From Gambelia wislizenii (Eukaryota > Chordata > Lepidosauria > Squamata > Crotaphytidae), in the NCBI GenBank assembly GCA_030847615.1, contig JAUMIR010000001.1, forward strand, positions 178,827,001-178,891,000: a DNA stretch of 64,000 bases. Reading direction: 5' to 3'. A model generated the notes under the pieces. It did no database searches, was not told the DNA's origin, and saw only the letters and a list, made by a program, of their open reading frames with translations. This document shows positions 10,430 through 20,020 of this stretch, piece after piece. The position numbers and the translations under genes are program-made. Position 1 is the first letter of the stretch, and the number at the start of each line of letters is the position of its first letter.

Positions 10430-11237
10430 GGTCCTATGAACTACATGTCCACTGTGAGATGCATCACCTTGCATGAGCCTGGGTGGTTAATAGTCTGCAT
10501 ACACAGTGCGACTGGGCTTGCAGCATATCCTAGCAAAGGGTGGGGGAAGGTTGGTTACAGCCTCATACTAAATGATTCGTCAATCAAAGGCCATGCAGAT
10601 GCCATGAAGTCTACTTTGGGTGGTAAATACTATCAATGTACTCTGTAAAATGGCATGCGAACTTTGAACTCTTAACTCTCCGTGCTTTTCTCTCATTTCT
10701 TGTTGGGCAGTTAAAAGACATTTGCTGACGAAACCATAGCTGTTTACAGGCCTGCTTTTCTGTGGATACAGTGCAACTGTCCCCCTTCCTATGCAGGGAA
10801 GGCAATTGTCCCCTTTCCTATGCAGGGAAGTCCCAAGTTAACCCCACGGTTCCCCCCACCCCCATACCATGTTTTTAAGCCCTATTGCCAGACTCACCTG
10901 GACCATGCCTAGGAGCCTTGAGACAGAGGTACAGCTTTACTGGGCTGACTAGGCCCCTGACTCCTCCAAAACATGGCTTATGGTAGCACCAGTCTTTAGA
11001 CCCATGCCAATCATTTCTCGAGAGCTGCCAACAGTAAAGAATACAATTAGTAATCCATACCCTGTGTTCCTATGTATTTCCCAGATGGTGGGGGGACCTG
11101 GGAGGTTGTTGTCTGCACTGATGGGCCCCTTCTAAAGCTGCCACGTGCTCTAGGACTCATGTTAAAGTTACACACACACCCTTCATTTGTGGGTGAAGGT
11201 GAAATAACTGGGTAAGACACTTAGTAGGAATTTTTGT
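10430..11237. other. No recognisable feature
   Basis: Unique-looking sequence without persuasive coding signal. A direct repeat of TGTCCCCxTTCCTATGCAGGGAA occurs at about 10,778 and 10,807. Confidence 0.5.
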
Positions 11238-11238
11238 C

Positions 11239-12439
11239 CAGGGTGCCGTTTACATGATGAAAAGGTCCCGGGAAGAATTTGTGTCGATCCCTGGCAGTTT
11301 ACATGTACATCGGGTCGGGTACGTGATTTTCGGAAGGGGGGCCACCTTTTATTCCTCAATCTGCGGGACTTCCAGTCCTGCAGGTTGTGCCGGTTTTTAA
11401 AAAAGTCACTGGAGGATTCGGAAAATCGGAAATGTAAACAGCCTGGAACAAAATATCTTGGTACTAGGGGATGGCCGGAAATGGTGACTGGGGGCGGGCT
11501 TACAGCTCAGCAACCAGAAAAGGAGGGATCAGTCACCCATTCAACAGATCCAGCCTTATCAGCCGAAAATAAAGGCATCCCTTCCAGCTGCATGTAGGTT
11601 GGTGTGTGTGCGCGCGTGTACTCAATCACCTTTTTAAACGGATTTCTACACTGCAAACCCTTCAGCTTTAACCTCTTCCTCAACTGCATGTTACACAGAG
11701 ATCGTGGTGGGCAGAGGGTCGCCCATTCATCCCCTGCCTTTATTACCTCCCTGCGTCTGAATGGGCACAGTAAAATATTCCAGCATCTGAGTGAATGAAC
11801 ACACTTTTATTCCCCCCCCCCCGTCACAATACACAGTAAAAAAAAATGCCAGCATCTGTGTCTTTCAAAATGCCTGTCTGTTGCTGGCTTGAAATCTTGA
11901 CTCTGCAGCCCTAACTCTGCTTTAAGGGTTAACATTTTAAAGAGGCAATGGGAATACCAAGCCTCCCCTCCCCAGCCTTGATTTCAAAAAGAAAGTACTG
12001 TTCCTGTCTCTGAGCAAAAGCTCACATTCTGGGTCTTTCAAAATGCCTTCTGCTTAAAGGGTTAACATTTTAAAGAGGCAAGGGGAATACAAAACCTCTG
12101 CCCCCTCTCTCTCCCCCCCCAGCCAGCCAATAGCATTGCTCGTGGCGCAGAAGTCTAAAGGAAGTGCATCACTGAGGTTGTGAAAACACGACTAATTGCA
12201 TCCTTGATTGACAGCCAAAAAAAAAAAAATCCCGGTAAGCTAAACATGTGTAAACAGCAAAAGCACGGGATATAAGAGTGTGGGACCAATAACAACTTTT
12301 GTCGTGTAAATATCAATCACGGGATCTTCCAGGATTTCCTAAAGAGTGACAAAAATCGTATAAACAGTGAGGGATGGATACGGGATCAGGAAGTCACGGT
12401 AAGCCCCGCGACAAAACTTGTCATGTAACTGGCACCCAG
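11239..12439. mobile_element. 1.2-kb non-autonomous DNA transposon
   Basis: The ends are inverted repeats: CAGGGTGCCGTTTACATGA on the left and TCATGTAACTGGCACCCAG on the right. Subterminal sequence is CpG-containing and mirrored (TCCCGGGAAGAATTTGTGTCG on the left; GCGACAAAACTTG on the right). Inside, the segment AGGGTTAACATTTTAAAGAG occurs twice (about 11,925 and 12,056), as does GCCAGCATCTG-like sequence at about 11,780 and 11,848, so the interior has been locally duplicated. No transposase remains and no clean target duplication was found. The ends suggest a hAT-like or PiggyBac-like derivative, class uncertain. Confidence 0.6.
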
Positions 12440-14308
12440 GTGTTTTTCACTTATCGCTCCCTGCTCCTCTTCTGGGTCCCATTGTAATTTAATGGGAGTT
12501 CTAAATTGCGTGTTCTGTATATACACATATATCTACATCTACATTCATGTGTACTCGCTCACACACACCCTTGCATGAACCCCACTAAACTGCCACTGAT
12601 GTTACCATTGCATGATGATGACAATGGTGGTGGTTATGATTAGTGGAAGAGTAAGCCAAAGCCTTACAGTCTAGGAAAGCCTATGCTAGTGATTTCTTTC
12701 ATCAGGTCTTTATGCTGATACCACCTAACACAGCTACATCTTTGAATACAGCCAAAATCCTGAATTAATAATGGTAGTTAGAAAAGAGAATGAGATGGGG
12801 GTGTGTGTGACCTGTTTTCTACATGGGTCCATCTTCTAATTATTGCCACATTAATCAGTCTGTAAGAGCTAATCTACACATGACAGATATGAGGAGAAAA
12901 AGGAAGTGTGATAGAATTATGCTATTCCTTTCTCAATCTCTGTTGTTATGCTTATGCACAAAGCAGGACTTGTGTTATATTGGGAGCTGGGTGTGTGTGA
13001 AACATCCCACACCCATGATTATGAAAGGAAGTATACCCCTCTGTCCACCACATTCATCTTCACACAAGCACAACATCTGATGAATTCTATTAATTTTTAA
13101 AAAAGCCCTTCTGGGTTCCATACATATGTCCAGATGTTCTGTTCATTTTTCCCTCAGTGACACCTGGGAGCCTTCTGGAGTCTTTCAGAGTTCTGTTGAA
13201 GGGCAGCTGATAAGAAATTAAAGTTGCTGTTATGTGCTTCAGCCTGCTCAGTACTCCCATCACATTCAGGAGCAAAACACTAAAAAATCTGTGTGTCTCT
13301 TTCTGGTGGTGAACATCGTGTATGTGCTAAAAATGTTGCTTTTCTCAATGAAGTACAGGAAAATGGGGGTATGAAAGAAAAATTGCATTTCTAGGTTTCT
13401 GGCATCTGCTCCATTCACATTTGACAGGAAAATCATGTTATGTACCCCTACCTGAGTATTGTCAGAAGAAATATTCAGAACCAATTTAAGATCTCACAAC
13501 ATTGAATCCTACCTTCAGACACTAAGCATCTTCATGAAATCAGCTGCTTTTTTGCCAACTGATTAACTTTAATCCTAATACAATGAAAGAGAATCCAACC
13601 CTGGATGATAATGTTCAGATATTGCAGTTTGAATTGAAAGAAGTACAATAAAAAATGCTATTAAAGTACACAGATTTCCCATTAAAAACTTCATAGAGAT
13701 TCTGAGTCTTTAAGGAGACTTTAAGGAGAGTCTTATTACAGATACTGTGGTATACAACCTTGTATATAAAGTTACAGCAGAAATGCTCCAAAACACCAAA
13801 TGAGTAAATTGTATAAAGAGAAATTGTAAAGATAAAATGCATCAGCTTTACACAGCATTACGCTGTGCCGGTAATTCTACTAGTAGTAATTCATTTTAAA
13901 GGAAACATTAAACAGGATGATTTAAACATATGCAAATCTTTATAAAATCTCAGGATTGTCATTTTTGGTACAATCAGAAAAGGAATGTCAGGTACAAGTG
14001 ATGTTCTTATGTTGATGGCCACATTCCTGTGCAGGGGTGTCCTTTTAGCCATACAAGGGGTGACTTGTCAGGAGTTGCTATGGTCAAGGTTAAAATCAGT
14101 GATGGGCAGAGGCAAGCAACTGTAACCTTTTCTTCCTGTCACCCCTTTCTCGCTTTCCCTCTCTTTCTACAGGCAGCTGGGTACTAGGAAAGGGACAAAT
14201 AGCTTTTGCAGTGGCTTAAACTAACTAATTCCAGGAGCTTTGGAAATCAGATCAGGAGCTTTCTGTTATCAGGAGAAAGGCAACAGGTTGGTCACCTGAG
14301 GTATATGA
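12440..14308. other. No recognisable feature
   Basis: Nearly 1.9 kb of AT-rich, unique-looking sequence. Short open frames (12,823-13,080; 13,090-13,275; 13,266-13,484; 13,615-13,842) have no family motifs. I see no repeat that I can name. Confidence 0.5.
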
Positions 14309-14826
14309 GGTCTGTTTATTAAATAACAAGACTGATAAATACTCCATATTTATTTATAAGTATTACAATTCTAATGCTTGTCCACTTCAATATACACCCT
14401 GTTCACACTCACACACTGATGCAGTCTTGTTTTCCATTGGTCAAAGGCATAGAGCAAATCAGTTTCTGCCAGCTGTTTCAACACATTTGCCATTTTCATC
14501 TTTACTACATCAATTGACTCTAAATGTGTTCCTTTAAGCACCATTTTCACTTTATGGAAAAGAAAAAAGTTGCATGATGACAAATCTGGTGAATATGGAG
14601 GATGTTCAAGTGTAGTAATGCATTTATCAGTCAAAAACTGCTTCACAGAAAGTGCTGTGTGATCAGGTGCATTGTCTTGGTGAAGAATGAAACCATTTTT
14701 CCACAGCTCTGGCCTCCCTCCCCCCATGACTCTTTCTCTCAGCTTTGTCAAAACTTCTTTATAATAATGCTGGTTTATTGTTCTGCCTTATGGAAGTTAT
14801 TCTGCCAAAATTATGCCCTTGATGTA
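14309..14826 (-). pseudogene. mariner transposase, C-terminal part
   Basis: On the minus strand an open frame reads KGIILAE, then TINQHYYKEVLTKLRERV, ELWKNGFILHQDNAPDHTALSV, HPPYSPDLSSCNFFLFHKVK and ends near YIEVDKH. The HxDNAPxH and SPDLxxxxFxLF motifs identify a mariner transposase, including the second catalytic aspartate (HQDNAP) and the expected third aspartate position (SPDL). The element end AGGTCTGTTTATTAAATAAC at 14,309 is a plausible terminal repeat. The rest of the protein lies at 15.7, 18.4-18.9 and about 20.0 kb, separated by later insertions. An in-frame stop precedes GRTINQ, so it is a relic. Confidence 0.85.
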
Positions 14827-15715
14827 ACCCCCCCCCACAATGAGAAGGGGGCTCGCTAATGGCCGGCGGGCCGTTTTGTGGCCCGGCCGGCAGCCCAACT
14901 CACCAGCCCTCCATCCCTCCCCCCCAGCCCCGCTTGGCCTCATGGCGTGGCGGGGAGGGGGGGAGACGACTGCATGGCAAGCCATGGGCGCGTCCATCTT
15001 GGTTCCCCCCTTTCCTCTTCCCAGCAGCCTCTGCAGCGTGGGAGGGGAAAGGGGGGATGGACCAATCAGGGAGGGACCTGCCCGGCCCTGATTGGTCGAT
15101 GCAGAGGCGGGAAACTGGGCTTAAAGGCCGCCCCAAGAGAGCAGCCCGCCCAGTTGCAAAGCAGCGACGGAGGTGGCAACAGTGCTCCGTCGCTGCACGA
15201 AGAAAACCTGCCCACCCTCCCTTGGGTCTTAACTCTATGTTGCAATTTGCATGCGGATGTATTGGGTCATGATAGGAAATGAACCTGGGGCCTCAATCAA
15301 GTACAAGGTCATGTTCAAAAGTTCAAGTTCAAGTTCAAGTGAGGCCCCGGGGGGTAATTTGCTAACATGACCTTGTTTACAGGGGAGGAGAGAGTGTCGG
15401 GCAGGCGGCTCGGCCATTGGCTCTCTCCTCTAGAGGGGTTCGGAATGGACCGACCCCTCCCTGGCCCACATGGGTGGGCAGCGGCGAGATCACGACCCAT
15501 ACATTGATGCCAACCATTTAGCTTGCAAATTGTGGCCATATATTGCCAAAAACAATGTAATTTCTCATATCTACCTCAACTGTATCCACGTTTACTAACC
15601 TGTACTTAACAAATATTCTGAAAGTTTACGTAGTGTGTAGAATACAAATGTAAGAAAACTGAACTGTGTCTGTGTTTCATTCAGGAGGGCGGTGGGGCTG
15701 TACGGTCTGGGTCCG
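14827..15715. other. GC-rich insertion with palindromic CCAAT boxes inside mariner
   Basis: About 0.9 kb lying between mariner sequence on both sides. The first 550 bases are GC- and CpG-rich, unlike everything around them. It holds GACCAATCAGGG at 15,060 and CCCTGATTGGTC at 15,088, forming a 12-bp inverted repeat of two CCAAT boxes. A TTAAA-type box follows about 40 bases later, so it looks like a promoter or LTR U3. Further on, GGGGCCTCA with ACAAGGTCATGTT pairs with AACATGACCTTGT and TGAGGCCCC around a (TTCAAG)n core at 15,317-15,340. It starts TGTAACCCCC, which would fit an LTR. Open frames here are GC artefacts. LTR or promoter-bearing insert is an inference. Confidence 0.4.
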
Positions 15716-15762
15716 CAATGGCTTTGAATGTGGACTTGCTTTGATGTGCTTTTTCATTCATG
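15716..15762 (-). pseudogene. mariner transposase, short middle piece
   Basis: The minus-strand reading HE*KSTS continues the RKRHHHEW segment of the mariner protein read from 18.38 kb, showing that the hAT at 15,763-18,370 inserted here. The CATTCATG duplication (15,755-15,762) is mariner sequence. Confidence 0.6.
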
Positions 15763-15877
15763 CAGGGCCGGTTTAAGGAATTTTGGGGCCCCCTGCAGTG
15801 CTTTATTTTGGGGCCCCCATATGTTTATCTCAGGTCAATGTAACCTAACCTATTCACCGTACAGGATGTTCAGATCA

Positions 15878-16110
15878 CAGTAGGGCCCCGTATCCATGGA
15901 TTCATTATCCATGGGACACAGAACAGCACACCTACCCTAGAGTCTTCCTAGTAAATGTGTCCTCCCTAGTGGTTTTCTAGGCCCTCCAAGGCAACTCTAT
16001 GGTATTTTAAACCAGAAGTACCATTTTTTTCAATGGTGTTCACTATTATTCATGGTTTTCAGAATCCACCCCCCCCGAACCAATCCCCAGTGGATAAGAG
16101 GGGCCTACTG
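15878..16110. mobile_element. Tc1/mariner (Tigger-like) MITE
   Basis: The ends CAGTAGGGCCCCGTATCC and GGATAAGAGGGGCCTACTG are inverted repeats. TA follows on the right (CA on the left). It sits inside the larger hAT: removing it rejoins the hAT sequence CAGAT-TATTAC seen uninterrupted in the small copy at 10.28 kb. Close relative of the element at 37,253-37,504. Confidence 0.8.
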
Positions 16111-16227
16111 TATTACATAATTTGACACCAATAATTTAGTTTAAAAACTATATTATAGGCACTAACATAATATTTTTAGTTTATTAGCAATTAATGAAAT
16201 GATGCAGATTTCCTCAAAGAAAAGAAA

Positions 16228-16847
16228 GAGTGGACTACAAGCTAAACATGAGTTAGCAGTGTGATGCAGCAGCAAAAAATGCCAATGCAATTCTAGGCTG
16301 CATTAATAGTGTCTAGATCAAGGGAAGTAATAGTATCACTCCATTCTGCTTTGGTCAGACCTCACCTGGAATATTGTTTCCAGTTCTGGGCACAACAATT
16401 CAAGAAAGATACCGAGAAGGATGTTGGGAGGTCTGGAAGCCATTATGCCCTATGAGGAACGGCTTAGGGAGCTGGGCATGTTTAGCCCAGAGAAGAGAAA
16501 GTTAGGAGGGGACATGATAGCCATGTTTAAATATTTGAAGGGGTGTCATACTGAGGAAGGAGCAAGCTTGTTTTCTGCTGCTCCAGAGACTAGGACACGG
16601 AGCAATGGACTCAAACTATAGGAAAAGAGATTCTACCTAAACATTAGGAAGAAGTTCCTGACAGTAAGAGCTGTAAGGCAGTGGAATACTCTGCTGCCTG
16701 GGAGTGTGGTGCACTCACCTTCTTTGGAGGTTTTTAAGGAGAGGTTGGATGGGCATTTGTCAGGAATGCTTGGATTGTGTGTTCCTGCAGGGCAGAAGCC
16801 AATCGGATGGGATGGCTGTTGGGGTCCCTTCCAGCCCTATGATTCTA
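16228..16847 (+). pseudogene. CR1 LINE, 5'-truncated 3' end
   Basis: It starts in the ORF2 segment LGVLVDxKLNMSQ (here TGGACTACAAGCTAAACATGAG), continues through [37 protein letters not shown] and the C-terminal SLEVFKERLDGHLSGM, and ends in GGATGG...CCAGCCCTATGATTCTA, the usual CR1 3' end. A frameshift separates the early and late parts. The CR1 ends inside the surrounding hAT, so it is younger than that hAT. Confidence 0.85.
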
Positions 16848-16861
16848 GGCTGCATTCAGAG

Positions 16862-16930
16862 CCTGGGAAAGTTACTCTTGGATTACACCTCCCAGAATCC
16901 CCCTGCCAGCACCCTTCTCAAGATCTGGTT
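16862..16930. repeat. Half of palindromic MITE, family C
   Basis: GGAAAGTTACTCTTGGATTACACCTCCCAGAATCCCCCTGCCAGC is one arm of the foldback element seen complete at 38.62 kb. The other arm is missing. Confidence 0.5.
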
Positions 16931-16960
16931 GCATTGTTCCTTTTCCAGCATTCTCTAGCC

Positions 16961-17299
16961 CAGTGGTTCTTAACTTGGGGTCCGCAATGTCCTCACAGGG
17001 GGTCCACAAAGGCTTGAAGACTGCTTGGCCCACCTCCTCCCTGTAGTGGAGTAGCCATGTGACAGGAACCAAGGCAAAGTCTGGCTGGCTTGGCCTGCAC
17101 ATTGCCATTCAATCCACTCCAGCCACAAACTTGCAGGAAGAAGCAAGAGTGTCTCTGAGGGAAAGTTTAATGGATGGTGTAATTGTATTGTTGTTGTTGT
17201 TAGCTATTATTATTAGGGTTTTAAATCTTGAGTTAAGTCTTGGGGCAACAAAAGATATTTAAAGGGGGTCCCTGGTAAAGAAAAGGTTAAGATCCACTG
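16961..17299. mobile_element. hAT (Charlie-like) MITE with 8-bp target duplication
   Basis: The ends are CAGTGGTTCTTAACTTGGGG and AAGGTTAAGATCCACTG, a good inverted pair, flanked by CTCTAGCC (16,953-16,960) and CTCTAGGC (17,300-17,307), matching at 7 of 8 positions. GGTCCGCAATG and GGGGGTCCCTGG near the ends are typical. There is no transposase. Confidence 0.8.
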
Positions 17300-17437
17300 C
17301 TCTAGGCCAATGCCTCTCACATAACACTACTGGATATTGGTGTTTTAGTGACAACAATAAAACCATTGTTCCCAGTAATATTACTCCAAATTTTAATTTA
17401 TATTCTTTATACAGTATTCTTCTGTTAAAAGAGTTAA

Positions 17438-17668
17438 GAGTGTTGTAAAAGTTTCAGCATTGCACTATGACTATGGAGACCAGGGTTTGAATCCTTACTC
17501 AGCCATGAATACCCCACTGGCTGACCTTGGGCAAGTCACACTCTCTCAGCCTCAAAGGAAGGCAAAGGCACACACCCTTTGAACAAACCTTGCCTAGAAA
17601 ACCCCATGGTAGGTTTGCCTTAGCCAGAAATGACTTGAAGGCACATAGGCAAACACACACAAATGCAG
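17438..17668 (+). mobile_element. tRNA-derived SINE (MIR-like core)
   Basis: A decayed A box (GTTGTAAAAGTTTCAGCAT) is followed by a B box GGGTTTGAATCC at 17,483. Then come GACCTTGGGCAAGTCACACTCTC and CCTCAAAGGAAGGCAAAGGC, and a 3' block CAAACCTTGCCTAGAAAACCCCATGG ... GAAATGACTTGAAGGCACA. A second copy in reverse at 43.2 kb preserves the A and B boxes better. It is not the Sauria SINE. Confidence 0.7.
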
Positions 17669-17689
17669 GCTGAACTCAGTTGGCAAGGG

Positions 17690-17715
17690 CAGGGAAGGGA
17701 AGGGAAGGGAAGGGA

Positions 17716-17766
<51 letters not shown>
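17690..17766. repeat. (GGGAA)n / (GAAA)n microsatellite
   Basis: About 25 bases of GGGAAGGGAA followed by about 50 bases of GAAA repeats. The open frames covering it are low-complexity artefacts. Confidence 0.95.
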
Positions 17767-17919
17767 GAGCCCTTTCCGAGACAACCCTCAAATTCCCTGT
17801 CTCTCACACACTCACCGTCTCCACGGTAGCAGCAAACTCCCTCCAGCTTCTGCCACGGAGGGCTGCTGTTTCTTTCACTTTCTCTTTAGTTTTGGAGACA
17901 TTTTTTTGGAGGAGGGCGG

Positions 17920-17986
17920 GAATGTGGTGGAGTCTCCTTCTTTAGAGGTTTTTAAACAGAGGCTGGATAGCCATCTGTCTTGACTC
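17920..17986 (+). mobile_element. CR1 LINE 3' scrap
   Basis: The translation VVESPSLEVFKQRLDSHLS is the conserved C-terminal end of CR1 ORF2. Only this short segment is present, and it ends before the usual 3' octamer repeats. Confidence 0.7.
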
Positions 17987-18370
17987 CAGCAACAAGTTAA
18001 AAAGTAAAATAACCACCCCACTGTGCATGGCAGCCCCCCCCCAAGATCCCTGCGGCCCCCTGAAGACAGTCCCTCACTCACACGACCAGCTGCTCTGCCT
18101 TTCCTCCTTCACAGCAATGCAGCCAGGGACTGTCTCCAAATTACAACTTCCCAAGAGCAAACCCTTTCTCTATCTCCCGCACTAGCTCAGTGCTATTGCC
18201 ATGCCCTGCCTGAGGAGGGAGGGGGAAGGGGCTCCAAAGGAGCGGAGGAGCCGGCTGCTGTCTCCTGGCTGTCTCCTTCATCAGATAAGGGCAACACTCA
18301 CCAGGGGGCCCCCTTCACCCCCGAGGCCCCCCGCCAATGCGGATCTGGCAGACAGGTTAAACCGGCCCTG

Positions 18371-18907
18371 CATTCATGGTGATGATGGCGTTTTCTAGTG
18401 AACTGTTGTTTTGTCTCAGGATCATTCTGGAAGATCCAGGTTTCATCACAAGTGATGATTTTTCAAAAAAGGCTTGTCTCCGCCTCAAGTTGCTGCAGAA
18501 TATTAGTGCAAATTTCCTTGCGGTACTGTTTTTGCTCTGGTGTCAGAACCCTAGGGACCATCTTGGCACAGATTTTTCTCATGTTGAGATCTTCATGCAA
18601 AATTTTCCATGCAGTGTCTTCGTCAATGTTAACAGCTTCAGCTATCATTCAGACACTCAGTTCGTGGTCTCCTTGAACAATCTGGCTGATTTTTCCCACA
18701 ATTTTTTTGGTTCTTGAAGTGGAAGGTTCTTGAAGTGGAATCCAGGGCATTCATTGTCTTCTGGATTCTCATGTCCTTCTCTGAATCTTTTGTGCCACTC
18801 AAACACATGCGCACAAGACATGCAGTCTTCCCCTTAGGCCTCAGTAAGCATTTGAAAAGGTTCTGTTGGTGTTTTGTTCAATTTTACTAAAAGTTTATAA
18901 TAGATAC
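18371..18907 (-). pseudogene. mariner transposase, N-terminal and middle part
   Basis: The minus-strand translation gives YKLLVKLNKTPTEPFQMLTEA, then FEWHKRFREG, an insertion-bearing stretch, VNIDEDTAWKILHEDLNMRKICAKMVPRVLTPEQKQYR, and ITxDETWIF/FQNDPETKQ-like sequence in shifted frames. The order matches a mariner transposase: helix-turn-helix N-terminus, WVPRxL linker (here MVPRVL) and first catalytic DE block. A direct duplication of GGTTCTTGAAGTGGAA lies at about 18,708-18,738. It joins the C-terminal part at 14.3 kb across the hAT and GC-rich insertions. Confidence 0.8.
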
Positions 18908-19967
18908 TGTCATGATGGGACTGCCCAGCCATCATGGGGAGTTCATCTCAAAACCTACAGTTCACAGCAGTGGAAAATTCCATTCCCTTGGTTCAATAGC
19001 ATCAGGTATGGTAAGGGGGTGGGAACCTCATTTCCTAAACATGACATCACATCACCTGACTGGAGAGCCAATCAGATTTGGCAATGCAGAACCAATCACA
19101 GATGACCACAAAGACTTTTAAGTCTTTGGGGAAATCGCAGGGGTCAGCACACCCGGAGTGCAATGGATGAGCCTCACCCTGGGAAAACCACCTTTGTGAT
19201 CATGGTGTCTCCCCTGCCAGGTAAGCACATGGAGAGACACATGACTTAGCCACATGCTTGTGACCCATCCTTGGGCCTCATGCAGGAGCCATCTGGCTTG
19301 GACCAGATGGAGAGACACATACCTTTGTAGCAAGATAACTAAACTGTGATACAGGAAGTTGGGGGGGAGCCAACCTCCCTCATGGCCTGATAACATCAGA
19401 AGGGCCCCAAGAGATATCTGAAGTCTAAGGAAAGACTCCATCCAAAAGGACTCTGAATTTCCATCTCCAGAGCCAGCTAGGCAGACTAGGAGGAGCCTGG
19501 CATAATCATCTCAATTGGGATATGGACTTTGCATGGACATCAGAATTGTAAGTTACCATTATCTTAGCTTAGGGAACAAGTCTAGTTAGTTGTGTTAGTT
19601 TTTATGATTTAATTTTAGTACTCTGACTGAATGTATAACTGTAAACCTAAGCTGAAAGCCTGGGGAAGTGCTTTTCCTCCATGTTAGCCTTAAGCCTTTG
19701 GAACTAAAATAAAGTCTGTTTCCTTTTCTCTATAAGCTTGCCTCATGTGTCTTTCTCGGTCAGCTATCTGAACTTCTCTGGGATAGAGGAAAGTATATTA
19801 CTGATCTTTTTAACACAACCTGTCTGGCTTCTCACTGTGCCAGACATGGAAAGGGGTAAAATCAGCAAGTGGTGGCATTTCGAAGAGAAAATCCCTCAGG
19901 TTTGAGATTGGCAAAAGAGGTAACCCTGGGGCTTCAGGCACAGAAACTCCAAGGTCGACCATGACAG
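18908..19967 (+). repeat. LTR-like insertion splitting the mariner N-terminus
   Basis: The block begins TGTCATGATGGG and ends ACCATGACA, giving TG...CA ends with a short inverted repeat (TGTCAT/ATGACA). An AATAAA at about 19,709 is followed by CTCTATAAGCTTGCCTCATGTG, fitting the end of an R region. On either side the mariner reads through (EQHV at 19.98 kb and YKLLVKLN below 18.9 kb), so the block is a later insertion. The flanks GATAC and GACAT would be a worn 5-bp duplication. No internal coding region is present, so a solo LTR is the best reading. Confidence 0.5.
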
Positions 19968-20020
19968 ACATGTTGCTCAACTTTTAAACTTAGCATTATT
20001 CTGGCACACAACAGACAACA
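19968..20020 (-). pseudogene. mariner transposase, first residues
   Basis: Minus-strand LSLKVEQHV continues directly into YKLLVKLNKTPTE once the LTR-like block is removed, as at the start of mariner transposases. The outer terminal repeat of the element was not found beyond this point. Confidence 0.55.

Larger units (their letters stand above)
15763..18370. mobile_element. 2.6-kb hAT (family hAT-1) inserted in mariner, with 8-bp target duplication
   Basis: The ends are CAGGGCCGGTTTAA and TTAAACCGGCCCTG, flanked by CATTCATG at 15,755-15,762 and 18,371-18,378, a perfect 8-bp duplication. The left end matches the small hAT at 10.2 kb (TTTATTTTGG, CATATGTTTATCTCAGGTCAATGTAACCTAACC). No transposase frame is visible, so it is non-autonomous or its core is lost. 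It has been a target for later insertions: a Tigger-like MITE, a CR1 tail, a second hAT type, a tRNA-type SINE, a tetranucleotide repeat and another CR1 scrap all lie within. Confidence 0.85.

Noticed and set aside
14840..15282. Three overlapping open frames of 83-137 residues on the plus strand in the GC-rich block
   Set aside because: They overlap in different frames, are proline/glycine/arginine-rich and start and stop with the GC-rich composition. No conserved motif.
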